Shown here: positions 1 through 6,721 of the stretch, one piece after another
Layout of the letters: each line of letters starts with the position of its first letter
Position numbering within the stretch: position 1 is the stretch's first letter
Source of the DNA: Hydrogenophilales bacterium CG_4_10_14_3_um_filter_58_23
Lineage (GTDB): Bacteria > Pseudomonadota > Gammaproteobacteria > Burkholderiales > Sulfuricellaceae
Direction of reading: 5' to 3'
Length of the DNA stretch: 33,771 bases
Assembly: GCA_002784065.1 (NCBI GenBank)
Contig: PFJY01000136.1
Span: forward strand, 1-33,771
Made by a program: the position numbers and the translations under genes
The notes under the pieces: model-generated
Databases searched by the model: none
Seen by the model: the letters and a program-made list of their open reading frames with translations, nothing else
Told to the model about the DNA's origin: nothing

Positions 1-1
1 A

Positions 2-18
2 CCCCGGCACAGCCGGGG
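2..18. terminator. GC-rich hairpin downstream of the ABC-F fragment
   Basis: A 7-bp perfect stem (CCCCGGC / GCCGGGG) encloses a 3-nt loop. It lies about 80 nt beyond the stop codon of the minus-strand ABC-F gene fragment, so it could end that transcript. There is no clear T-run, so intrinsic termination is uncertain. The same hairpin core recurs at the right edge of the window (33708-33726) after the last gene, which suggests a recurring terminator-like module in this genome. Confidence 0.45.
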
Positions 19-100
19 GATTTCCCGTAATGGTTTAAAAATAATCAAACAGTTACGTTTCTGGATGGGAACTAGTTAATGCAGCTTATAGGCGCACCCT

Positions 101-313
101 TTAAGCAACGCCTTGGCTTGCCAGATAGTCTTCATAGTTGCCGCTGAAGTCGATAATTCTATCAGCGCGGATTTCCAGGATACGCGTTGCCAGTGAGCTC
201 ACAAATTCGCGGTCATGGCTGACGAAAAACAGGGTGCCTTTGTATTTGTCCAGCGCGGTATTCAGGGATTCGATGGATTCCATATCCATGTGGTTGGTCG
301 GTTCATCCATTAA
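101..313 (-). pseudogene. ybiT: ABC-F ATPase, 3' fragment (YbiT-like), cut by the transposon
   Basis: Only the last ~70 residues of a soluble ABC-F ATPase remain. The reading frame begins inside the second nucleotide-binding domain at the Walker B region (LMDEPTNH). It includes the switch histidine in [16 protein letters not shown] and ends naturally at SQGVA plus stop. The wording [10 protein letters not shown] and the short C-terminus resemble YbiT. ABC-F proteins bind the ribosome as tandem ATPases and normally have over 500 residues, so about 85% is missing. The break falls exactly at the transposon's left inverted repeat (314). No start, Walker A or signature motif survives, so the fragment is non-functional unless the rest lies elsewhere. 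Family assignment is strong; the YbiT subfamily is inferred from remembered sequence. Confidence 0.8.
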
Positions 314-351
314 GGGGTCGTCTCAGAAAACGGAATTTAAAGTACGCTAAG
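314..351 (+). repeat. Tn3 left terminal inverted repeat (IRL)
   Basis: This 38-bp sequence begins with GGGG and ends in ACGCTAAG, the classic Tn3/Tn21-style terminus. It matches the reverse complement of 4908-4945 except for one base near the inner end (ACGCTAAG against ACGTTAAG). It contains the tnpR stop codon. Confidence 0.95.
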
Positions 352-904
352 CGTGCGCAGAGGCTGGCACCCAGCGGTAGAGCGTAGGAACGGACACGCC
401 GAGGTTTTTGGCCACGTCCTTGGGCGGAACGCCGCTGGCCAACAGCTTTTTGGCGGACTCTATCTTGCTATCGGTCATTTTGGGCTTGCGGCCACCCTTG
501 CGACCAAGCTGCCGGGCGACTTCCAGCCCGGCACGGGTGCGCTCGACGATCAACTCGCGCTCCATTTCGGCAAGGCTGGCCATGACGTGGAAGAAAAACC
601 GACCAGATGGCGTGCCGGTGTCGATGGCGTCGGTCAGGCTCTTGAACTGGACGCCCTGCTTGTGCATCTCGCCGACCAGATCGACCAGTTGCTTGACGCT
701 GCGGCCCAGGCGATCCAGTTTCCACACGACCAGGGTGTCGCCCTCGCGCAGCATCTCCTGCGCTTTGCCTAAGCCGGGGCGATCAGCCCGCGTGCCGCTC
801 ACCTTGTCCTCAAAGACCTTCTGGCACCCGGCTTTAGTCAAGGCTTCCCGCTGCAACTCAAGGTTCTGGTCCTGCGTCGAAACACGTGCATAGCCGATCA
901 GCAT
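347..904 (-). CDS. tnpR: Tn3-family resolvase TnpR (serine recombinase)
   Basis: This 185-residue serine recombinase resolves transposon cointegrates at res. The N-terminal catalytic domain opens MLIGYARVSTQDQN, and the Ser of the YARVS motif is the nucleophile. The Arg-rich active-site segment DRPGL and the WKLDRLGRS motif follow. The long E helix spans about residues 100-135, and the C-terminal helix-turn-helix is near GVPPKDVAKNLGVSVPTLYRW. I start at the ATG at 904 because family members begin MLIGYARVS or similar; the track's 12-residue extension is not conserved-looking. Only ~19 bp separate it from the hepT stop, so it probably relies on the same minus-strand transcript as mntA-hepT. 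All catalytic motifs are present, so it looks functional although tnpA is broken. Confidence 0.95.
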   Translation of the reverse strand: MLIGYARVSTQDQNLELQREALTKAGCQKVFEDKVSGTRADRPGLGKAQEMLREGDTLVVWKLDRLGRSVKQLVDLVGEMHKQGVQFKSLTDAIDTGTPSGRFFFHVMASLAEMERELIVERTRAGLEVARQLGRKGGRKPKMTDSKIESAKKLLASGVPPKDVAKNLGVSVPTLYRWVPASAHA

Positions 905-923
905 GACTTGTCTCGCATCGGGG

Positions 924-1310
924 TCATGGTGCCATCCCATGGTCGTTGCGGTCTTCGTCGTCGGCGTCCTGGCGCACGGCGGGCAGTTGCTTCAACAAAT
1001 CCGGCAGCGCTGCCTGCACCGTATCCCACACCACTTCAAGGTTGATGTCGAAATAACCGTGGGCGATGCGGTTGCGCATGCCACGCATGCTGCGCCACGG
1101 CACTTCGGGGTGCGCCTGTGTGAACTCGGCGTAACTGTCCATCACCTTCGTCGCCGCCTCACCAATGATGATGAGGCTCATGATGACGGCTTGCTGGGTG
1201 CGCTTGTCTTCAAGGAAGTTGGGTTTGCCCAGTCCCTCCACGAAGGCACACGCATCCGTTGCGGCCTGCTGCACGTGGTCGAGATAGTCGGGAAGGCGGT
1301 TCTCGCTCAT
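924..1310 (-). CDS. hepT: HepT-like HEPN toxin (DUF86 family)
   Basis: This 128-residue all-helical HEPN-domain protein is the toxin of a HepT/MntA module. HepT-type HEPN proteins are RNases. The active-site motif is visible as RNRIAHGY, matching the RX4HXY pattern; in characterised homologues the Tyr is AMPylated by the partner, which neutralises the toxin. The segment DKRTQQAVIMSLIIIGEAATKV is typical of DUF86. Its ATG overlaps the end of mntA by 4 nt (ATGA), implying translational coupling with the antitoxin made first. It lies between mntA and tnpR inside the transposon as a passenger. The motif is complete, so activity is expected, though it is not shown by sequence alone. The substrate RNA is unknown. 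Confidence 0.9.
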   Translation of the reverse strand: MSENRLPDYLDHVQQAATDACAFVEGLGKPNFLEDKRTQQAVIMSLIIIGEAATKVMDSYAEFTQAHPEVPWRSMRGMRNRIAHGYFDINLEVVWDTVQAALPDLLKQLPAVRQDADDEDRNDHGMAP

Positions 1311-1597
1311 ACCGGCTGCGCCTCCGCGAGCACCTGGGCGCGGAACTTCGGCGATAGGTCGGCAGGGGTCAGTAGATCGACGTGGACGCCAAGCATGGAC
1401 TCCAGTTCGACTTGCAATCCGCCTAGGTCAAACAGCGTCGCACCGGGTAACGCATCGACCAGCAGATCAAGGTCACTGCCGTCTTGATCGGTGCCATGCA
1501 GCACCGAACCGAAGATGCGCGGGTTCGCCGTGCGAAAGCGGCTCGCCGCTTCACGGACGGCCCCTCGCTTGAGGTTAAGCACTAATGATGGTCGCAT
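1307..1597 (-). CDS. mntA: MntA-like nucleotidyltransferase antitoxin
   Basis: This 96-residue minimal nucleotidyltransferase is the antitoxin partner of HepT. The catalytic signature fits GSX10DXD exactly (GSVLHGTDQDGSDLDLLVD, about residues 29-47). The N-terminal helix and the C-terminal segment LGVHVDLLTPADLSP are usual for MNT proteins. In studied systems this family transfers AMP from ATP onto the HepT tyrosine. I chose the ATG at 1597 because an AAAGG ribosome-binding sequence precedes it; the track's GTG at 1603 is less likely. The gene leads a minus-strand mntA-hepT-tnpR run and is divergent from tnpA across about 160 bp. Antitoxin-first order and the 4-nt overlap are typical. Confidence 0.9.
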   Translation of the reverse strand: MRPSLVLNLKRGAVREAASRFRTANPRIFGSVLHGTDQDGSDLDLLVDALPGATLFDLGGLQVELESMLGVHVDLLTPADLSPKFRAQVLAEAQPV

Positions 1598-1756
1598 GGG
1601 CACCTTTCTTTATCGAAACTCATTGAAATGGTATGCGATTGAGAATAACATTTCAAGAACTATTTTCGAGAATCTCAATGCCTTGATTACCGTGCTGCAT
1701 CGGCGGCTTGGCGCGGCCTCTCAAAATCCCTCCGTTTTTAAGAAGAAGGAGTCTGC
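1598..1756. promoter_or_regulatory. Divergent promoter and probable res site region
   Basis: This gap between mntA and tnpA is the only non-coding stretch of the element large enough for a res site. It is AT-rich in its left half and holds imperfect dyads, including ATTGAGA (1638-1644) opposed by TCTCAAT (1673-1679). Related CGAAACTCATT and TTTTCGAGAATCTCAATG stretches are also present. tnpA has a good ribosome-binding site (AAGGAG) at its right end. The resolvase would bind here and also repress both directions, as in other Tn3 elements. The exact subsites cannot be fixed by eye. Confidence 0.5.
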
Positions 1757-3706
1757 ATGCCGCGCCGTTCGATCCTGTCCGCCACTGAGCGCGAAAGCCT
1801 GCTCGCACTACCCGACGCCAAAGATGAGTTGATCCGGCTCTACACCTTCAACGACGCCGATCTGTCCCGCATTCGACAGCATCGAGGCGCGGCAAATCGA
1901 CTGGGCTTCGCGGTGCAACTTTGCTACATGCGCTATCCGGGCATCGCGCTCACTGCTGACGCGGAACCCGATGCGCCCTTGTTGCGCATGGTGGCCGACC
2001 AGCTCAAGCTGCCCGGCGACATCTGGAACGACTACGGCCAACGCGCCGAAACGCGGCGCGAACATCTGTTGGAATTGCAGTCAGCCTATGGCTTCCAATC
2101 GTTCACGACTCTGAGCCATTATCGGGCTGCCGTGCATAGCCTGGACGATCTGGCCTGGCAAACCGACAAGGGTATTGTGCTGGCACGCGAGCTGGCCGAT
2201 GGGTTGCGCCGCAAGAACGTTTTGCTGCCAGCGGTCTGCGTGATGGAGCGCATCTGCGCCGAGGCGATCACCCGCGCCAATCGGCGCATTCACGCCGCTC
2301 TGACCGACACCCTGACAAACGTCCACCGGCAACGCCTGGACGAACTCCTCAAGCGCAAGGAGGGCAGCAAAGCGACTTGGCTGGCGTGGCTGCGCCAATC
2401 GCCTGCAAAACCGAACTCGCGCCACATGCTTGAACACATCGAACGCTTGAAATCCTGGCATGGGCTTGACCTACCTGCTGGCATCGAACGGCAGGTACAC
2501 CAAAACCTCTTGCTCAAGATCGCCCGCGAGGGCGGCCAGATGACGCCCGCCGACCTGGCCAAATTCGAGCCGCAGCGACGCTATGCCACCTTGGTCGCGC
2601 TGGCCATCGAAGGCATGGCCACAGTCACTGATGAAATCATCGACCTGCACGACCGCATTATCGGCAAGCTGTTCAACGCGGCCAAGAACAAGCATCAGCA
2701 GCAGTTTCAGGCCAGCGGCAAGGCGATCAATGACAAGGTGCGGCTGTATGGACGCATCGGCCAAGCCCTGCTGGATGCCAAACAGAGCGGCGGCGATCCG
2801 TTTGCCGCCATCGAGGCCATCATGCCGTGGGATACCTTCGCCGCCAGCGTCACAGAGGCGAAAACACTGGCGCGGCCTGCGGACTTTGATTTCTTGCATT
2901 ATATTGGCGAGAGCTACGCCACCTTGCGCCGCTACGCGCCGCAATTCCTCGACGTGCTCAAGCTGCGAGCTGCGTCCGCCGCCAAGGGTGTGCTCGATGC
3001 CATCGACGTGCTGCGTGGCATGAATAGCGACAGCGCCCGCAAGGTGCCCGCTGATGCGCCGACCGCATTTATCAAGCCGCGTTGGGCCAAGCTGGTTCTA
3101 ACCGACGAGGGGATTGACCGGCGTTACTACGAGCTTTGCGCCCTGTCGGAGCTGAAGAATGCGCTGCGCTCGGGCGACGTGTGGGTGCAAGGTTCGCGCC
3201 AGTTCAAAGACTTCGACGAATACCTGGTGCCGGTCGAGAAGTTCGTCACTCTGAAGCTGGCCAGCGAATTGCCGCTGGCCGTAGCCACCGACTGCGATCA
3301 GTACCTACGTGAACGACTGGAATTGTTGGAGGAGCAGCTCGCTACGGTCAACCGCATGGCGGCGGCCAATGACCTGCCGGACGCCATCATCACCACCGCG
3401 TCGGGGTTGAAGATCACACCATTGGATGCGGCGGTGCCCGACACCGCTCAAGCCCTGATCGACCAGACGGCCATGCTGCTGCCGCACCTCAAAATCACCG
3501 AGCTGCTGATGGAGGTCGATGAGTGGACAGGGTTCACCCGCCATTTCACACACATGAAGACCGGCGACACCGCCAAGGACAAAACCTTGCTGATGACGAC
3601 GGTTCTGGCTGATGCGATCAACCTGGGCTTGACTAAAATGGCTGAGTCCTGCCCCGGCACAACTTATGCCAAGCTGTCCTGGCTGCAAGCTTGGCACGTC
3701 CGTTGA
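1757..3706 (+). pseudogene. tnpA: Tn3 transposase TnpA, 5' part, ends at a frameshift
   Basis: A 649-codon open frame covers the N-terminal two thirds of a Tn3-family transposase, which is normally about 990 residues. It starts with ATG after AAGGAG and has the usual opening [18 protein letters not shown], then a long DNA-binding/helical region. Near codon 645 the conserved run [13 protein letters not shown] hits TGA. The family sequence continues with an [15 protein letters not shown]-type segment, and that continues here in another frame (3707-3890) up to GRTFYT. The loss looks like about two bases at 3702-3706. The first catalytic Asp lies in that shifted segment (SSSDGQNF). Together with the downstream insertion, the frameshift makes this an inactive transposase. 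Confidence 0.92.
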
Positions 3707-3880
3707 AACCTATTCGACGGCGCTGGCCGAGCTGGTGAACGCGCAGTTTCGGCAACCCTTCGCCGGAAACTGGGGCGACGGCACCACGTCATCGTCGGAT
3801 GGCCAGAACTTCAGAACCGGCAGCAAGGCGGAGAGCACCGGGCATATCAACCCGAAGTATGGAAGCAGTCCAGGGCGGAC

Positions 3881-4073
3881 GTTTTATACCCCAAGGTGAA
3901 TTTGTCCTGATGAATTCCGCCTTTAAATACATTGGGTTGTACTCAATCCAGATGGTAACCGAAGTGCCATGTGAAAACATATTGAAATACAATCAGTTGG
4001 CGGAGACGGCAGCCACTGGTCAAGAAAAATCAATGACTTACAAGTGAGAACAAATTTGTCGTGTTTTATACCC
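3881..4073. mobile_element. Small MITE-like insertion in tnpA, flanked by 11-bp direct repeats
   Basis: The sequence GTTTTATACCC occurs at 3881-3891 and again at 4063-4073. Removing one copy plus the intervening 171 bp (3892-4062) restores the uninterrupted transposase reading [11 protein letters not shown]. The inserted DNA is more AT-rich than tnpA and contains no convincing gene. Its ends carry imperfect inverted similarity: GAATTTGTCCT on the left, and AAATTTGTTCT when the right end is reverse-complemented. This fits a non-autonomous element or internally deleted insertion sequence that makes a ~10-11 bp target duplication. The family was not recognised. Confidence 0.7.
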
Positions 4074-4912
4074 ATATCTCCGACCAATACGCGCTCTTCA
4101 GCGCCAAGGTGGTCAACGTCGGCGTGCGCGATTCGACCTATGTGCTCGATGGCCTGCTGTACCACGAATCTGACCTGCGCATTGAGGAGCACTACACCGA
4201 CACAGCGGGCTTCACCGACCATGTGTTTGGCTTGATGCACTTGCTGGGCTTTCGCTTCGCGCCGCGCATTCGAGACTTGGGCGACACCAAGCTGTTCATC
4301 CCCAAGGGCGATACCGCCTATGACGCGCTCAAGCCGATGATTAGCAGCGACAGGCTGAACATCAAGCAAATTCGCGCCCATTGGGACGAAATCCTGCGAC
4401 TGGCCACCTCGATCAAGCAGGGTACGGTGACGGCCTCGCTGATGCTCAGGAAACTCGGCAGCTATCCGCGCCAGAACGGCTTGGCTGTCGCCCTGCGCGA
4501 ATTGGGGCGCATTGAGCGCACGCTGTTCATTCTCGACTGGCTGCAAAGTGTGGAGCTGCGCCGCCGTGTGCAAGCCGGACTCAACAAGGGCGAGGCGCGC
4601 AACGCGCTGGCCAGGGCGGTGTTCTTCAACCGGCTGGGCGAAATCCGCGACCGCAGCTTTGAGCAACAGCGCTACCGGGCCAGCGGCCTCAATTTGGTGA
4701 CAGCAGCCATCGTGTTGTGGAACACCGTCTATCTGGAAAGGGCGGCGAACGCCTTGCGCAATCACGGTCAAGGTGTCGATGACGCGCTGTTGCAGTACCT
4801 GTCGCCGCTGGGCTGGGAGCACATCAATCTGACCGGCGATTACCTCTGGCGCAGCAGCGCCAAGGTCGGTGCAGGGAAGTTCAGGCCGTTACAGCCGCTG
4901 CCAAAGCCTTAA
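4061..4912 (+). pseudogene. tnpA: Tn3 transposase TnpA, 3' part, after the insertion
   Basis: About 280 codons encode the C-terminal part of the Tn3 transposase DDE domain. The true homology begins at FYTHISDQY, directly after the second copy of the 11-bp repeat; the GTG at 4061 is only the first start-like codon and belongs to the insertion. The second catalytic Asp is in [12 protein letters not shown]. The Glu lies in the helical stretch [16 protein letters not shown], and the protein ends LRPLPKP-like (LQPLPKP). The stop codon overlaps the right inverted repeat. All three DDE residues therefore still exist, but they are spread over different frames and separated by the insertion, so no active transposase is expected. 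Confidence 0.92.
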
Positions 4913-4945
4913 CGTACTTTAAATTCCGTTTTCTGAGACGACCCC
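4908..4945 (-). repeat. Tn3 right terminal inverted repeat (IRR)
   Basis: This 38-bp sequence is the reverse complement of the left repeat at 314-351 with a single mismatch. It contains the tnpA stop codon. The next five bases (TGGAA) do not match the five bases before the left repeat. Confidence 0.95.
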
Positions 4946-5309
4946 TGGAACGGCTGCGATTGGCGCTGGCACCGGCATTCAAGGTCGGGAAACGGTCGGC
5001 TGCGGATATCCCGCGACGGGCGCGCGCCTCGCGCAGGCGCGCCTGCGCCTGCTTCAGGTCCAGGTTGTTGGCCGTCGCTTGCTCGATCAGCCGCGACAGT
5101 TGCGGGTCGTCGAGACCGTTCCACCATTGGGCGAGTTGCGCAGCTTCGGGTGAGACGGATTTCAAGCCGCCTTTCATGGCGCTGTGCCAGGCCGCCGGGA
5201 CAGACACTTCGGGCGTCCGATAGTCGGGCCCGACCGCGCAGCCGGCGAGCAGCAACGCCAGTGCCACGCCAGCCAGCTTCGTCGTTTCTGTCATGTCAAA
5301 CATGCTCAC
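4946..5309 (-). pseudogene. NodT-type outer-membrane efflux lipoprotein, 5' fragment
   Basis: Only the first ~120 residues of an RND-type outer-membrane factor lipoprotein survive. The start offers GTG (5309) or ATG (5303, 5294), with an AGAGGA-type ribosome-binding site best spaced for the GTG. A signal peptide ends in the lipobox LLAGC, followed by VGPDYRTPEVSVPAAW, the usual start of mature NodT proteins. Next come a WWNGLDDPQLSRLIEQA segment and an early coiled-coil helix. After NRSRS the frame runs into the transposon's right inverted repeat. The family is normally about 460-490 residues, so roughly three quarters of the protein is lost. It sits 26 bp downstream of the complete outer-membrane factor gene of the adjacent operon and reads the same way, so it probably began a second efflux unit. 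Confidence 0.85.
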
Positions 5310-5335
5310 CGTTTTCCTCTCCCACTCCAGTCATT

Positions 5336-6721
5336 TCACAGCCCACCGCCGCCCAGAGCCTTGTAAAGCTGGGCGGCAGCGGTGAGCCATGCGTGCCGGG
5401 TTTGCACCGTGGCTTGCTGGGCGGAAAAGGATTCACGCTGCGCATCCAGCACTTCGAGGTGGCTGGTGACGCCCGCTTTGTAGCGGGCTTCCGCCAGACG
5501 CAGGCGCTCGTTCTGGGCCTTTTCTGCAGCTTGCTGCGCGCGCAGTTGCTCGACCAGATAGGTGCGGGCGGCGAGGAGGTCGGCCACTTCGCGGAAGGCC
5601 TGCTGGATGGTTTTCTCATACTCGGCTACGGCGATGACTTTGCGGGCCTCAGCGAGATCCACTCCGGCGGCGCTGCGGCCAGCGTCGAACAGCGGCAGGC
5701 GCAACGCCGGCTGGAAATTCCAGCTTTCGCTGCCGCCGCCGAACAGCCCGGAAAGGGCGCTGCTCGCCGTTCCCAGGCCAGCGGTCAGGCTAATGCGCGG
5801 GAGGAAGGCGGCGCGCGCTGCGCCGATATTGGCATTGGCGGCAATCAGTCTTTTTTCCGCAGCCAGCACGTCGGGCCGCTGGAGCAGCACTTCCGCCGAC
5901 AGGTCCGCAGCCAGGTCGGCAACGATGCCCTGATCCTTGAGCCTGCGCCCATCGGGCAGGCTGGACGGTTGCTGGCCGACCAGCAGAGCCAGCGCATTCG
6001 ATGCGGCGGCCTGCTGGGTTTGCAGGCTGGCGTAGTCCGCGCGCACCTGTTCCAGTGCGCCGTCAGCCTGCAGGAAGTCGAGGTCGCCGGCCAGCCCCAC
6101 TTCCCGCCGGCGGGCGATCAGGGTGCGGGTTTCCTCGCGGCTCTTTACGGTTTCACGGGCAAGCTGCGTGCGCTCATACATTTCCAGCAGGGTGAAATAG
6201 GCATTGGCGACCTCGGAGATGAGCGACAGGCGCAGGGCGCGCCCTGCTTCCTCGGTGGCAAGGAAGCTCGACAGCGCCGCTTCATCGAGGCTTTTCACCC
6301 GCCCCCAGAAATCCAGCTCGAAAGACAGCAAGGAGAATCCCACGTCGTAGCGATGGGCGGTGTTTGCTTTCCTTGTAGGGGACAAGTCACCTGGCGTGCG
6401 CGTCGCTTGCCCGCTAGCGGCTACATCGACGTTGGGCAAGCGGTCGGCGCGGGTAATGCCATGGAGTGCGCGAGATTCCTCGACGCGTGCGGCGGCGATG
6501 CGCAGATCCCGGTTGTGTTCGAGGGTGGCCGCGATCAGGGCTTGCAGTCTTTGATCGGGGAAGAAGTTGCGCCAGTCGAGTTCAGTTGCCTTGCGCGCGC
6601 CGTCCGGCTGGGCCGTTTGCGGCCATTGCGCGGCAACCGGCGGTTCGGGCCGCTGGTAGTCGGGCATCAGCGAGCAGCCGGCCAAAGCGGCCCCAAGGGC
6701 GATGACGAATGACTTACGCAT
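5336..6721 (-). CDS. RND efflux outer-membrane factor lipoprotein (OprM/NodT family)
   Basis: This 461-residue trimeric channel protein should carry substrates from the RND pump across the outer membrane. It starts at the ATG at 6721 (MRKSFVIALGAALAGC). The signal peptide ends in a lipobox, so Cys is acylated, and the mature protein opens SLMPDYQRPEPPVAAQWP. Two repeated OEP domains follow with long heptad-rich helices and the family motif TRADRLPNVDVAASG. The second half carries RPDVLAAEKRLIAANANIGAARAAFLPRISL. The N-terminal 39 residues of the track ORF belong to the overlapping pump gene's other frame and are excluded. It overlaps the 3' end of the pump gene by 8 nt, so the two are translationally linked. 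Substrate is unknown. Confidence 0.93.
   Translation of the reverse strand: MRKSFVIALGAALAGCSLMPDYQRPEPPVAAQWPQTAQPDGARKATELDWRNFFPDQRLQALIAATLEHNRDLRIAAARVEESRALHGITRADRLPNVDVAASGQATRTPGDLSPTRKANTAHRYDVGFSLLSFELDFWGRVKSLDEAALSSFLATEEAGRALRLSLISEVANAYFTLLEMYERTQLARETVKSREETRTLIARRREVGLAGDLDFLQADGALEQVRADYASLQTQQAAASNALALLVGQQPSSLPDGRRLKDQGIVADLAADLSAEVLLQRPDVLAAEKRLIAANANIGAARAAFLPRISLTAGLGTASSALSGLFGGGSESWNFQPALRLPLFDAGRSAAGVDLAEARKVIAVAEYEKTIQQAFREVADLLAARTYLVEQLRAQQAAEKAQNERLRLAEARYKAGVTSHLEVLDAQRESFSAQQATVQTRHAWLTAAAQLYKALGGGGL

Larger units (their letters stand above)
314..4945. mobile_element. Tn3-family transposon with a HepT/MntA toxin-antitoxin passenger (tnpA broken)
   Basis: The element is bounded by 38-bp inverted repeats that begin GGGGTCGTCTCAGAAAACGG and match at 37 of 38 positions. 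The tnpR stop codon lies inside the left repeat and the tnpA stop inside the right one, as is usual in this family. Contents are a serine resolvase, a HEPN/MNT toxin-antitoxin pair, a divergent gap that probably holds res, and a Tn3-type transposase gene. The transposase is disrupted by a frameshift and a small insertion, so the element cannot move without help in trans, although its ends and resolvase look intact. The 5 bp outside the ends differ (ATTAA on the left, TGGAA on the right). The usual 5-bp target duplication is therefore absent, and the flanking genes are unrelated truncated remnants. Confidence 0.93.

Noticed and set aside
903-1487. 194-aa plus-strand ORF inside the transposon
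   Set aside because: It is antisense to the hepT/mntA genes, which carry exact catalytic signatures.
3799-4047. 82-aa ORF spanning the small insertion in tnpA
   Set aside because: It begins in a wrong frame of tnpA and crosses the insertion junction; there is no ribosome-binding site or recognisable protein.
314-4945. Composite transposon or integron with resistance cargo
   Set aside because: No integrase, attC sites or resistance genes were seen between the inverted repeats; the only passenger is the toxin-antitoxin pair.
5150-6712. 520-aa plus-strand ORF
   Set aside because: It is a shadow of the outer-membrane factor gene on the other strand, whose signal peptide, lipobox and family motifs are clear.
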